Shown here: positions 1 to 8,490 of the stretch, piece by piece
Layout: every line of letters begins with the position of its first letter
Numbering within the stretch: position 1 is the stretch's first letter
DNA from: an uncultured Allosphingosinicella sp.
GTDB lineage: Bacteria; Pseudomonadota; Alphaproteobacteria; Sphingomonadales; Sphingomonadaceae
Assembly (NCBI GenBank): GCA_934539295.1
Contig: CAKTCN010000002.1
Coordinates: 54,532-118,531, forward strand
DNA length: 64,000 bases
Reading direction: 5' to 3'
Made by a program: the position numbers and the translations under genes
Notes under the pieces: model-generated
What the model was told of the DNA's origin: nothing
The model's input: the letters and a program-made list of their open reading frames with translations, nothing else
The model's database searches: none

Positions 1-759
1 GTGCCTGCAGCCGAAAAGCATGTCCGCCTGCGCCACCACCGCCCGATGTGCCTCAACCTGCTCGGACGTCGTTTCCAGTAGCTCAGGACGATCGGCAGCC
101 ACGTTCAGGCGCACACCGCCATCATCATCGAGATCGATGGAACGGAAATAGCGCCCGGCAAGGACCGGCGAGTCGACGAGCAGGTCGAGCCCGGTTTGGC
201 GGAAGTGCACCGTGTCGCCCTCGCGTCCACTCTCTTCCAGGGCGGAGGCATGGTGCCATCGTTCCGGCAGGGCAAGGCTCGCCTGCACCTGGATCTGGCG
301 GGCATAATGGCCGGCCGGATGGAGGATCACCGTGTTCCACGGCAGCATGAGTATGTCCCGGCTCACCAGCACGCGACCCTGATCCGGCTCCGTCGGCGAA
401 AGGAACTGGAAGCTTGCCTCAATTGCATCGACGCCGTCCGGCACGTCGATCCGGAACGCGTTGACCGTCACCGGGTGCCGGATCCAGCGCAGCTCGCTGT
501 TCCCGGCGCTGACCCTCAGTCCCGCGAAGAGTTCGATCGGTGCTTGCGGCGCGTGGAAGCCCGGCAGCCATTTCGGATAGACCAGCACCAGCGGTCCTGG
601 ACCTGCCACGGGGATGGTAATCCGCGCGCGGAAGATGCGCCGCGCAACGTCGCTCGCATCGACGAACAATCGCAGCGGCCCGCAATATGGAATGTCTTCC
701 GCCTCTGGTACCGGTGGCGGCTCGGGTAGCGGGTGCGGGGGCGTGAACGCTTCGGTCAA
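1..759 (-). CDS. M61 family glycyl aminopeptidase, N-terminal part (runs off left edge)
   Basis: The 253 visible codons are the N-terminal beta domain of a peptidase of family M61, zinc aminopeptidases that prefer N-terminal Gly or Ala. The family signature YPKWLPGFH is followed by an APIELFAGL-like segment, then WIRHPVTVNAFRIDVPDGVD, all typical of the M61 N-terminal domain. The catalytic HExxH domain lies beyond the window, so activity cannot be judged. I chose a TTG start because the AGGAG sequence lies about 11 bases upstream and because the TTG overlaps the stop of the preceding small gene (TTGA), which suggests translational coupling. No typical signal peptide is visible: the N-terminus is proline-rich (about 20 residues). 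The family call is firm; the start is less certain. Confidence 0.85.
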   Translation of the reverse strand, partial: MTEAFTPPHPLPEPPPVPEAEDIPYCGPLRLFVDASDVARRIFRARITIPVAGPGPLVLVYPKWLPGFHAPQAPIELFAGLRVSAGNSELRWIRHPVTVNAFRIDVPDGVDAIEASFQFLSPTEPDQGRVLVSRDILMLPWNTVILHPAGHYARQIQVQASLALPERWHHASALEESGREGDTVHFRQTGLDLLVDSPVLAGRYFRSIDLDDDGGVRLNVAADRPELLETTSEQVEAHRAVVAQADMLFGCRH

Positions 760-986
760 AAGGCTTTCAACTCCTCTCGCAAGAGCAGCCGGGCTACGAC
801 GCGCCCGTCAGGGTCCTCGACATCGAGACGACCATGTGGATCAAGAATGTCATGATGCTTGCTGATCAGGCTCTTGATGGATCCGCCTGCTTCCGAAAGA
901 GCCTCAACGGTGTTCGCGCAGAGCAAAGGCTGCCTGAACAGCTCGCAGTTCCTTCGATCGCGGACACGCAACATGAAACCGGACAT
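756..986 (-). CDS. small hypothetical protein coupled to the M61 peptidase
   Basis: This 76-residue protein is not one I recognise. It has a mixed, folded-looking composition: an N-terminal MLRVRDR stretch, two Cys, and a C-terminal half with DPHGRLDVEDPDGRVVARLL, which resembles a small beta hairpin. Its TGA stop overlaps the TTG start of the M61 gene, so the two are probably co-translated. An internal ATG four codons in (base 974) is an equally possible start, and neither has a strong ribosome binding site. The 208 bases between its start and the next gene to the right hold nothing I can identify. Reality of the gene rests on the overlap and composition only. Confidence 0.5.
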   Translation of the reverse strand: MSGFMLRVRDRRNCELFRQPLLCANTVEALSEAGGSIKSLISKHHDILDPHGRLDVEDPDGRVVARLLLREELKAF

Positions 987-1194
987 AGAAGAATAACGTC
1001 ATGGCGCGGGCAGGGTTGCCCTGCCTGATCTGCATCAATCGCTATTCCTGTCGCTGAAAAACTCGGCATTTAAGCTATCGCAAGGACCTGGCTCAGCAGC
1101 GCTGGACCTTGGGCCCAGCGCTGCGGAACGCTGCGCCAAGTTGCTGGAAGAATCGCTGAACGACGTCGGGTCCGGCCTTGGCGCGCCGGCAGGA

Positions 1195-1806
1195 TCACTC
1201 CGGCGGGAGGGACCGGTCGATGTCGGAAGCGGCGAGCCGGTCACTGTCCGCCCGGTAGTCGGGAAGGCTGGAGCGCCTCTGGTCCGTGCCGGCGGTGCTT
1301 GCCTTCCTTCGTGATGCGATCAGGGCCACGAGGCCGGCAGAGACGGCAACGGCGATGCCGGCCTTCACGGCGAATCCTTTCTTGTTGTGCTGCCATTCCG
1401 CACGTGCACCCATTTCGGCGGGAACGTTGGGGATCTTGCCGCGGCCGAGGTCCTCCGCCACGCCCTCGACGACATTGATCCGATCGGCGCCCATCAGAAG
1501 GAGCCAATGCAGCCAGTTGGACTCGCTCCACCGGAAGGCGAGGCGACGAAGCATGCCGCTGATGCCCTTGGGCGGGGTGGAGCTGCCGAATACTGCGGGG
1601 CGCCGGATATGCTCGATGGACTGCAGGATCTCCACATCCTGTGGCTGTTGAGAGGGGCGGGTCCAGTCGGAACGGAGCCCTTCGTCCTGCGACCGGTCCC
1701 GATAGGGATAGGTGGGGTCGTTCTGCGGATTGGCATCCACGCCCCAGCCCGGGATCGCAGAGGTGTCCACGACCTGGCGATTTGCAGTCTTGGTGATGTC
1801 GTTCAT
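1195..1806 (-). CDS. conserved hypothetical protein with one C-terminal membrane segment
   Basis: A 203-residue protein beginning MNDITKTANRQVVDTSAIPG. The first 70 residues are polar, rich in Asp/Pro/Arg and probably disordered (DANPQNDPTYPYRDR). Residues about 75-135 form a more ordered stretch, and one hydrophobic segment (FAVKAGIAVAVSAGLVALIA, about 145-165) could cross the membrane, followed by a charged tail. Function is unknown. It starts 14 bases after the alcohol dehydrogenase stop and on the same strand, so the two form an operon; AGGAG lies just before the ATG. The pairing suggests a role linked to the dehydrogenase, for example in stress physiology, but that is inference. Confidence 0.75.
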   Translation of the reverse strand: MNDITKTANRQVVDTSAIPGWGVDANPQNDPTYPYRDRSQDEGLRSDWTRPSQQPQDVEILQSIEHIRRPAVFGSSTPPKGISGMLRRLAFRWSESNWLHWLLLMGADRINVVEGVAEDLGRGKIPNVPAEMGARAEWQHNKKGFAVKAGIAVAVSAGLVALIASRRKASTAGTDQRRSSLPDYRADSDRLAASDIDRSLPPE

Positions 1807-1820
1807 CGTCAACTCCTCGC

Positions 1821-2969
1821 TCAGGCGCCGTTCGGAAGCAGCACAGGCTTGATGCAGCCGTCGAGCTTGGCCGAAAACAGATGGTAGGCGTCGGCCACAT
1901 CCTCCAGCGGAACCCTGTGCGTGATGAGCTTCTTCGGCTCGATATGTCCTGCGCGAACATGCTCGATCAGGCGCGGTAGCAGCCGCTTGACCGATGCCTG
2001 GTTGGCGCGGAGGGTCAGCCCCTTGTTCACGATGTTGCCGATCGGGACCATGTTGCCGGTCGGCCCGTAGACGCCGACGACCGATACGATGCCGCCCTTC
2101 TTGACCGAGTTGATCGCCCAGTGGAGCGGGATTGCATTGCCGGCCTCCAGCTTGAGCTTGGTGCCGAACAGGGTGTGAAGGGCGTTGCCCTTTGCATCGC
2201 CGCCCACCGCCTCGATCGCGACATCGGCGCCGAGCCCGTCGGTGGTCTTCTTCATGAAGACGACGACGTCGTCGAGTTCCTTGAAGTTGTAGACTTCCGC
2301 AGGGCAGTAGGTGCGGGCGAACTCCAGGCGGTAGTCGACATGATCGATGACGATCACGCGCCCCGCGCCGAACAGCCAGGCGCAACGCGCGGCCATGATG
2401 CCGACAGGACCCGCGCCGAACACCACCACCGTGTCGCCGCGCTGGATGCCCCCCATCTCCGCGGCCTGGTAGCCGGTGGGAACCACGTCGGTTAGCAGCA
2501 CCGCATCGTCATGATCCATCCAGTCGGGGATCACCGTCGGTCCGAAATCGGCATAAGGCACGCGGACATACTCCGCCTGCCCACCGTCATAGCCCCCCGC
2601 AGTGTGCGAGTAGCCGAAGATGCCGCCGACCGCGGTTGCCTGCGGATTGGACTCGTGACAGTTGCCGAACAGGCCCTGCTTGCAGAAATGGCACTGCCCG
2701 CAGGCTATGTTGAACGGCACCAGGACATGGTCGCCCCGCTTCAGGTTCTGAACCTCGTCGCCCACTTCCTCCACGATGCCGCAGAACTCATGGCCGAAGG
2801 TCATGCCCACCCGCGTATCGGGCACCATGCCGTGATAGAGGTGAAGGTCGGAGCCGCAGATGCAGGATCGCGTGACCTTCACGATGGCGTCGCGAGGATG
2901 CTCGATGGAGGGTACCGGCTTTTCCTCGATGCGCACCCGATACGGGCCGCGGTAGTTCATTGCGCGCAA
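1821..2969 (-). CDS. zinc-dependent alcohol/formaldehyde dehydrogenase-like oxidoreductase
   Basis: A medium-chain dehydrogenase of 382 residues in the zinc-dependent ADH / glutathione-independent formaldehyde dehydrogenase group. The catalytic zinc ligands are visible in CICGSDLHLYHG and the GHEFCGIVEEVGD motif; the structural zinc cluster is CGQCHFCKQGLFGNC. The Rossmann fold shows VVVFGAGPVGIMAARCA, followed by the acidic end of beta-2 (VIVIDHVDYRLEFA), which favours NAD over NADP. I chose the TTG start because GGAGG sits 5 bases upstream and yields MRAMNYRGPYRV, the usual start of the family; upstream in-frame starts (2981, 3002) lack good signals. It is first in a two-gene operon with the hypothetical protein that follows. 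The exact substrate cannot be read from sequence. Confidence 0.88.
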   Translation of the reverse strand: MRAMNYRGPYRVRIEEKPVPSIEHPRDAIVKVTRSCICGSDLHLYHGMVPDTRVGMTFGHEFCGIVEEVGDEVQNLKRGDHVLVPFNIACGQCHFCKQGLFGNCHESNPQATAVGGIFGYSHTAGGYDGGQAEYVRVPYADFGPTVIPDWMDHDDAVLLTDVVPTGYQAAEMGGIQRGDTVVVFGAGPVGIMAARCAWLFGAGRVIVIDHVDYRLEFARTYCPAEVYNFKELDDVVVFMKKTTDGLGADVAIEAVGGDAKGNALHTLFGTKLKLEAGNAIPLHWAINSVKKGGIVSVVGVYGPTGNMVPIGNIVNKGLTLRANQASVKRLLPRLIEHVRAGHIEPKKLITHRVPLEDVADAYHLFSAKLDGCIKPVLLPNGA

Positions 2970-3175
2970 GATCGCCTCCATTCCCAACCTGACCTTGAAC
3001 AAGGCGCCAACGGCCTGGTTCCCGATAGAGTTGCCTTGATCGGGAACCAGCCCGGGTTCTCATTCAGGGCTGATGCCGGCGGTCTGGGTGGAAGCGGTGC
3101 CGAGCAGGGCGAGCCTGCCGGCCAGAGATTGCGAGAGGAGCGCGCGTTCCCGCATGACGCTCCCCTCGCCTGCGA

Positions 3176-5980
3176 TCAGAGAGAATCGCCGCCGATCTTG
3201 TAGGTCAGCTGCATGAACACGCTGCGGCCGATGCTGTCGAACCAGCTGGTGTTGTAATAAGGGTAGCCGGACCAGGTCGGGTCCTCGACCGGCTCTTCGT
3301 CGAGCAGGTTGCGCACCGTCAGGCTGCCGCGCAGGTGATCGGTGAAGTCATATTGCAGGGTCGAGTTGAACAGGTAGCTCGCCTTGATGAAGGCATCCTC
3401 GTCATAGTTGGGCAGCTTGCCGAGGCGCGTGCCCGCCAGGGTGAGCTGGAGGCCGTCCTGTTCCCACGAGATGCTGGCGGTCGATTTGTCGCGCGGCAGG
3501 TAATAGCCGCTGTCCGCCGCCAGCTTGTCGAGGCTCGGATCGCCCGGATATTGTTGGAAGTCGTGGTCGAACACATGCGAGTGGCCGGCCGACAGGCGGA
3601 AAGTGCCGATGCCGGTCGGAATGCTTCCACGCAGCGCGAAATCGATGCCGCTGGTCGTCTCGCGCGCGATGTTGATCGGATTTACGCGCACGGATTCGAT
3701 TTCGCCCGCCAGCGCGCCGCTGGCGAAGCGGGTGACGCGCGCGATCGCGTCCTGGCAGGTGGGCGAGTTGATATCGACCGTGTTGCCGGCCTGGTTCTCG
3801 CCAAGGCGGCAGTCGGCCTCGTCGCGGACGATCTGGTTGACGCTGAGGTCGTCGACCTGGTTCTTCAGCGTGACCTTGAAGTAATCGGCGGAGAAGCTGA
3901 ACCGCGGCGTCGGCGAGAAGACGATGCCCGCCGTCAGTGTGCGGCCTGTCTCCGCCTCAAGACCGCGATTGCCGTTGCGTTCGGATACGATGCCGGTGTC
4001 GGCATAGCTGCAATCGCCGATCTCCTCGTCCGGCTCCTCGCTGCGGCAGAGATAGTAATCAGTGACGGTGCTTTCGACATTGCCGGGGCCGGTGAAGACA
4101 TAGTGCAGATCCGGTGCGCGGAATGCGGTGCCATAGGCTGCGCGCAGGAGAAGGCTCCTCGCCGGGCGGAATTCGACACCGCCATTGTAGGTGAAGTTGT
4201 CGATGCTGCGGCCGGCAAAGCCGAAGCGGTCATAGCGGCCGGCCGCCGACAGGCTGAGCAGGTTGAACACGGGCACGCGAAGCTCGCCGCCGACCGCGGC
4301 ATGGCTGCGCTTGCCGGCGCCGTCGCTGTCCTTCCAGCTATAATAATAGTCGGTGAGCGCCAGCGGATCGGGGTTCAGGTCATAGCCCTGCTTCCCATAT
4401 TCGGCGACTGCGGCGAAGCCCACCGGGCCGGCGGCAAGCTGGATGAGCTCGCCATTGGTGAGGACCGCCTGAAGGTTGCTCGTCCAGCTCCGCGGGCGGT
4501 AGGTGGAAGCCGCCGAGATGCTTTGGTATTCGGCGGTCGTCAGCGGGGTGTAGAGGCGCGCGGGATCGGCATTGAAGATCGGATAGCCGCTATCCTCGTC
4601 CACACCGAGCTGTGGTCCGAGGAACAAGGTGTTGGCGCGGTCGGCGACGATCTGCTGCCAGGTGACGCGCGACGAATAGCGGCTGTAGTTGAACGAAACC
4701 TCGTAATCCCAGGCGCTGCCGAAATCGCCGCGCACGCCGGGCGTGACGCTGAGCGTCGTCTGCTTGCTGCGCTGCATGGGCAGGCCGCCCATCTCCTCCG
4801 GCGTGAACTGGCGCGACCAATCGTCGATCGTGTCGTCAAATGCGTTGTAGAAGCTTGTGTCGGCGCTGCTCGACGAGCCTTCGAAGGCCCAACTCGTCAC
4901 GTCGTACATCAGGCGGACCTTGCTGATCCCGAACTGGACATCGGTGAACAGGGTCGCGTTGTCCGACAATTCGTACTTTAACGACCCGAAGCTGTTGAAG
5001 CCCCTGCGGCCGGAGATGATGGTGCCGTAGCCGATCGATTCCTGGCTGCCGCAGAAATAGCCGGGGCCGTAATCGTCGATGGCCGGGTCATACGCGCCGT
5101 ATCGCGGGCGCGATGCGTAGAAGGTGGAGCCGCCGTTCAGATAGCCGAGCCGCTCGCAGGTCGCGGCGCCGGGATCGACATATTCGTCATAGTCCGGGCT
5201 GTAGCGCAAGAAGGTGCGCCGCGCGGTGGTCGCATCCGGGCTGTCGAGCGTGCTGTCCTGGATCTCGCGCTGGTAGGCCCACAACGGACGCTGATCGAGA
5301 TACTCGACACCGCCAATGATGCTGAGCCGGTCGGTGGAAACGCCGCCCGTCGCTGTGATGCGGTGCGACATGCCGCCGCCATGTTCCGTGCGGCCGTGAC
5401 GATAATCGAGCGTGATCCCGTCGAGGCGATCCTTCATCTTGAAGTTGATCACGCCCGCGATCGCGTCCGACCCGTAGATGGCCGAGGCCGCGCCGCTTAG
5501 GATCTCGACACGGTCGATGAGGCCGACGGGAATGTTCGAGATATCGGTGAAGTTGCTGCGACCGATATAGGGCAGTGGGAAGTCGGCAATACGCCGGCCG
5601 TTGACCAGCACGAGCGTGTGGTTGGGGCCGAGACCGCGCAGGTCCACTTGCTGCGCGCCGGGCGTGAAGTCGGCGCTGCTGCCCGATTGCGGGCTCTGCG
5701 TGGCGCCGCTGTTCTGAGTCACCGCGGCAAGCAGTTCGGGGACGTTGGTGTAGCCGTTGGCGCGGATCGTATCGGAATCGATAACGGTGACAGGGGAGGG
5801 GCCTTCGTCCCGGATGGTCGGGATGCGTGAGCCGGTGACCACGATCTCATCATCCGGAATGCTGTCGACGCCCATGCCCGTGCCGGGAAGGTCCTGTGCA
5901 TGGGCCGGGGCTGCTAGTGCTGCAATGCAGCATCCGATTGCCAAATGAACCCGAAGTCCGCGTCGACGCGTGTCACCCAT
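3176..5980 (-). CDS. TonB-dependent outer membrane receptor
   Basis: A 934-residue outer-membrane receptor that imports a substrate with TonB/ExbBD energy. It begins with a signal peptide (MGDTRRRGLRVHLAIGCCIA, cleavage after AHA), then the TonB-box-like DDEIVVTGSRIP, a plug domain (about residues 55-170, including QQVDLRGLGPNHTLVLVNGR and VEILSGAASAIYGSDAIAGV), and a 22-strand barrel with the usual aromatic-rich strands. The C-terminal strand ends YKIGGDSL rather than in an aromatic residue, which is slightly unusual. It belongs to the large sphingomonad group of peptide and plant-compound receptors. It is divergent from the cyanophycinase-isoaspartyl peptidase gene across a 141-base shared promoter region, so its cargo may be the products or substrate of that enzyme (inference). 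Confidence 0.93.
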   Translation of the reverse strand: MGDTRRRGLRVHLAIGCCIAALAAPAHAQDLPGTGMGVDSIPDDEIVVTGSRIPTIRDEGPSPVTVIDSDTIRANGYTNVPELLAAVTQNSGATQSPQSGSSADFTPGAQQVDLRGLGPNHTLVLVNGRRIADFPLPYIGRSNFTDISNIPVGLIDRVEILSGAASAIYGSDAIAGVINFKMKDRLDGITLDYRHGRTEHGGGMSHRITATGGVSTDRLSIIGGVEYLDQRPLWAYQREIQDSTLDSPDATTARRTFLRYSPDYDEYVDPGAATCERLGYLNGGSTFYASRPRYGAYDPAIDDYGPGYFCGSQESIGYGTIISGRRGFNSFGSLKYELSDNATLFTDVQFGISKVRLMYDVTSWAFEGSSSSADTSFYNAFDDTIDDWSRQFTPEEMGGLPMQRSKQTTLSVTPGVRGDFGSAWDYEVSFNYSRYSSRVTWQQIVADRANTLFLGPQLGVDEDSGYPIFNADPARLYTPLTTAEYQSISAASTYRPRSWTSNLQAVLTNGELIQLAAGPVGFAAVAEYGKQGYDLNPDPLALTDYYYSWKDSDGAGKRSHAAVGGELRVPVFNLLSLSAAGRYDRFGFAGRSIDNFTYNGGVEFRPARSLLLRAAYGTAFRAPDLHYVFTGPGNVESTVTDYYLCRSEEPDEEIGDCSYADTGIVSERNGNRGLEAETGRTLTAGIVFSPTPRFSFSADYFKVTLKNQVDDLSVNQIVRDEADCRLGENQAGNTVDINSPTCQDAIARVTRFASGALAGEIESVRVNPINIARETTSGIDFALRGSIPTGIGTFRLSAGHSHVFDHDFQQYPGDPSLDKLAADSGYYLPRDKSTASISWEQDGLQLTLAGTRLGKLPNYDEDAFIKASYLFNSTLQYDFTDHLRGSLTVRNLLDEEPVEDPTWSGYPYYNTSWFDSIGRSVFMQLTYKIGGDSL

Positions 5981-6121
5981 ATTGCCCCCTGTTGTGCTGG
6001 ACCCTCCGCGTTTCGCGGATTGGTCACAGGAGTTTCACATCAGTCTGACCGGTTGCGCAATCAGAATCTTTGCTTCATCAATCATTATGTCTACGCCTTG
6101 AGACATATTGCGGGGGAAACT

Positions 6122-8044
6122 ATGCGTATTTGGGCAACGATGCTGCTGTCGGCCAGTCTGCTGGCTGCAACGGCGGCAGAAGCGAAGCCGGCCGGCTATG
6201 CGCGCTATGTCGCCGGCCAGCTTAAGGCGCCGACGCCTGCAACCGTGTCGCAGGGCTTGCTGCTACTGGGCGGGGGCGATCGCAGCGACGAGGCGATGCG
6301 CTGGTTCTTCGCCAAGGCGGGCGGCGGCCACATCGTGGTCCTGAGGGCATCCGGCAAGGGCGAGTTCGGAAAGCAGTTCGTGGAGGAGATCGGCGGCGTC
6401 GCCTCGGCCGAAACCTTCGTGTTCAGCGACCGCAAGGCCGCCGAGGATCCGAAGATCCTGGCGGCGCTGCGCCGTGCGGACGGCATCTTCATCGCGGGCG
6501 GTGATCAGTCAAATTACGTGCGCTACTGGAAGGGAACGCCGATTGCGGCCGCGATCGACGCCCATGTCGCCGCGGGCAAGCCGATCGCCGGCACCAGTGC
6601 AGGCCTCGCCATCCTGGGTGAGGCCCTCTACGGCGCCATGGATGGCGGTAGCATAACCTCGCCCGAAGCGCTTGCCGATCCGCTCGGCGCCGCCAACACG
6701 ATCGAACGCGACTTCCTCCATATCGCGCAACTGAAGGGCGTCGTGACCGACACGCACTTCAAGGAGCGCGATCGGCTCGGACGCCTGTTCGCCTTCGTTG
6801 CTAAGGCACAGGTCGGGCGCGGGGCAGAGGCGGCGCCCATGATCGGCATCGGCGTGGACGAGGATGCAGCGGTCGCTGTCGAGCCCGATGGCACGTCGCG
6901 CGTCTATCCGCAGCGGGACGGCGACGGGGCCTGGATCGTCGACGGTTCCGCACTGCGTGGCACCAACAGCTATGGTCCGCTGGTGGCGAGCCGCATCAAG
7001 GTCACGGGTGCGAACGCGCAGTCCACCATTCACCTGCCCTCGGGCCGGGTCGACAATCCCTCCTTCACGCAATTCTACTCGGCGGCGGGCGGCGAGATCG
7101 CGCAGATGCCGCGCTGGTCGCTCGCCATCCATGGCGGTGCCGGCATCATCGAGCGCGCTTCGCTGACGCCGGAGAAGGAGGCTGCCTATCGCACCGGCCT
7201 TGCCGAGGCGCTGCGTGCGGGTGGCGCGGTGCTGGATCGTGGCGGCACGGCGACGGACGCCGCGGCCACGGCCGTCCGCATCCTTGAGGACAATCCGCTG
7301 TTCAATGCCGGACGGGGCGCGGTGTTCACGGCGGAAGGCCGCAACGAACTCGACGCCGCGATCATGGACGGCGCCACGCAGAAGGCCGGTGCTGTCGCTG
7401 GCGTTACCCGCACCCGTCACCCGATCGACCTCGCCCGCGCGGTCATGGACAAGAGCCCGCACGTCATGCTGGCAGGTGCCGGCGCCGACACCTTCTCGCG
7501 CGAGCAGGGGCTCGAGCAGGTCGATCCGACCTGGTTCCGAACGGAGGACAGGTGGCAGCAACTGCTCGCCTGGCGCGCGAAGAACATGGCGGCGGCGGTG
7601 GACCGCACGCACCTGTTCGGCACGGTCGGGGCGGTGGCACTGGATGCGCAGGGCAATCTCGCCGCTGCCACCTCGACCGGCGGCATGACCGGAAAGCGCT
7701 GGAACCGGATCGGCGACTCTCCGGTGATCGGCGCCGGCACCTATGCCAAGAACGGCCAGTGCGCGGTCTCCGCGACCGGATCGGGCGAATATTTCATCCG
7801 CGAAAGCGCCGCGCGGCAGGTGTGCGATCGCGTCGCATGGAAAGGCGAGACGCTCGCCGCTGCGGCACAGGCGACGATCATGGCGGTCGGATCGATCGGC
7901 GGCGACGGCGGCCTCATCGCCATGGGTTCGGACGGCAAGCCCGCCTTCGCGATCAACGACCTTGGCATGTATCGCGGGCGCATCGGCCCGGGCGAAGAGC
8001 CGCAGACGGCCATCTTTGCCGACGAACAAGTTGAGGGGCGTTAA
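6122..8044 (+). CDS. secreted cyanophycinase (S51) fused to isoaspartyl peptidase/L-asparaginase (T2)
   Basis: A 640-residue two-enzyme fusion. Residues 1-21 are a signal peptide (MRIWATMLLSASLLAATAAEA). Residues about 40-300 are a peptidase S51/cyanophycinase domain with IAGGDQS (125-130) and the nucleophile motif GTSAG (Ser159). Residues about 332-640 are an Ntn-type isoaspartyl peptidase/plant-type asparaginase: HGGAG (337-341), the NAGRGAVF segment, and the autocleavage site before Thr501 in GTVGAV. S51 cyanophycinases release beta-Asp-Arg dipeptides from cyanophycin, and T2 isoaspartyl peptidases can split beta-aspartyl dipeptides, so one secreted protein could do both steps. I chose the ATG that begins the signal peptide. 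It leads an operon with an Lrp regulator (start directly after its stop) and an FAD oxidoreductase. The domain calls are firm; the substrate is inferred. Confidence 0.9.
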   Translation: MRIWATMLLSASLLAATAAEAKPAGYARYVAGQLKAPTPATVSQGLLLLGGGDRSDEAMRWFFAKAGGGHIVVLRASGKGEFGKQFVEEIGGVASAETFVFSDRKAAEDPKILAALRRADGIFIAGGDQSNYVRYWKGTPIAAAIDAHVAAGKPIAGTSAGLAILGEALYGAMDGGSITSPEALADPLGAANTIERDFLHIAQLKGVVTDTHFKERDRLGRLFAFVAKAQVGRGAEAAPMIGIGVDEDAAVAVEPDGTSRVYPQRDGDGAWIVDGSALRGTNSYGPLVASRIKVTGANAQSTIHLPSGRVDNPSFTQFYSAAGGEIAQMPRWSLAIHGGAGIIERASLTPEKEAAYRTGLAEALRAGGAVLDRGGTATDAAATAVRILEDNPLFNAGRGAVFTAEGRNELDAAIMDGATQKAGAVAGVTRTRHPIDLARAVMDKSPHVMLAGAGADTFSREQGLEQVDPTWFRTEDRWQQLLAWRAKNMAAAVDRTHLFGTVGAVALDAQGNLAAATSTGGMTGKRWNRIGDSPVIGAGTYAKNGQCAVSATGSGEYFIRESAARQVCDRVAWKGETLAAAAQATIMAVGSIGGDGGLIAMGSDGKPAFAINDLGMYRGRIGPGEEPQTAIFADEQVEGR

Positions 8045-8488
8045 TTGCCCGGCCGGCAAAGCCTGGACGACATCGACACGCACCTGCTCACCCTGTTGCG
8101 CGACGATGCCCGAAAGCCCATCGCCCAGCTGGCGAAGGATCTCGATATCCCGCGCAGCCAGATCTACTCGCGGCTCGCGCGGTTGGAGGATGAGGGCGTC
8201 GTCGACGGCTATACGGTGCGGCTCGGCGCCTCCTTCTCCGGCAGCCGCATCCGCGCCCACATGATGATCAAGACCACCCCGCGTTTCCGACGGGAGCTGG
8301 AGGTCACCCTGTCCAACATGGTGCAAGTCAGCGCCATCCACGCGATCAGCGGCGAGTTCGACTATATCGTGGTGCTGGAGGCGGAAGGTAGCGTCGAGCT
8401 GAACGGCCTGATCGACGAGATCGGTATCATCGACGGGATCGAGGAGACGAAAAGCTCGGTGATCCTCGCCACCAAGCTGGAGCGCTGA
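8045..8488 (+). CDS. Lrp/AsnC family transcriptional regulator
   Basis: A 147-residue one-component regulator. Residues about 6-65 form the winged helix-turn-helix (LDDIDTHLLTLLRDDARKP, then LAKDLDIPRSQIYSRLARLE), and residues about 70-145 form the RAM/AsnC effector domain (HAISGEFDYIVVLEAEG). Members sense amino acids and usually control genes of their transport and breakdown. The TTG start follows the stop of the fusion enzyme with no gap, with GAGGGG seven bases before it. Placement between an Asp/Arg-releasing enzyme and an oxidoreductase suggests that it senses a released amino acid and controls this operon and perhaps the divergent receptor (inference). Confidence 0.92.
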   Translation: MPGRQSLDDIDTHLLTLLRDDARKPIAQLAKDLDIPRSQIYSRLARLEDEGVVDGYTVRLGASFSGSRIRAHMMIKTTPRFRRELEVTLSNMVQVSAIHAISGEFDYIVVLEAEGSVELNGLIDEIGIIDGIEETKSSVILATKLER

Positions 8489-8490
8489 GC

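Noticed and set aside
3335..4981. 548-codon plus-strand frame across the first TonB receptor
   Set aside because: Shadow of the receptor on the opposite strand: Ala/Arg-rich, without recognisable motifs, and the receptor frame is complete.
6509..8341. 610-codon minus-strand frame over the cyanophycinase-asparaginase gene
   Set aside because: Antisense shadow; the plus-strand gene has intact catalytic motifs and good start and stop.
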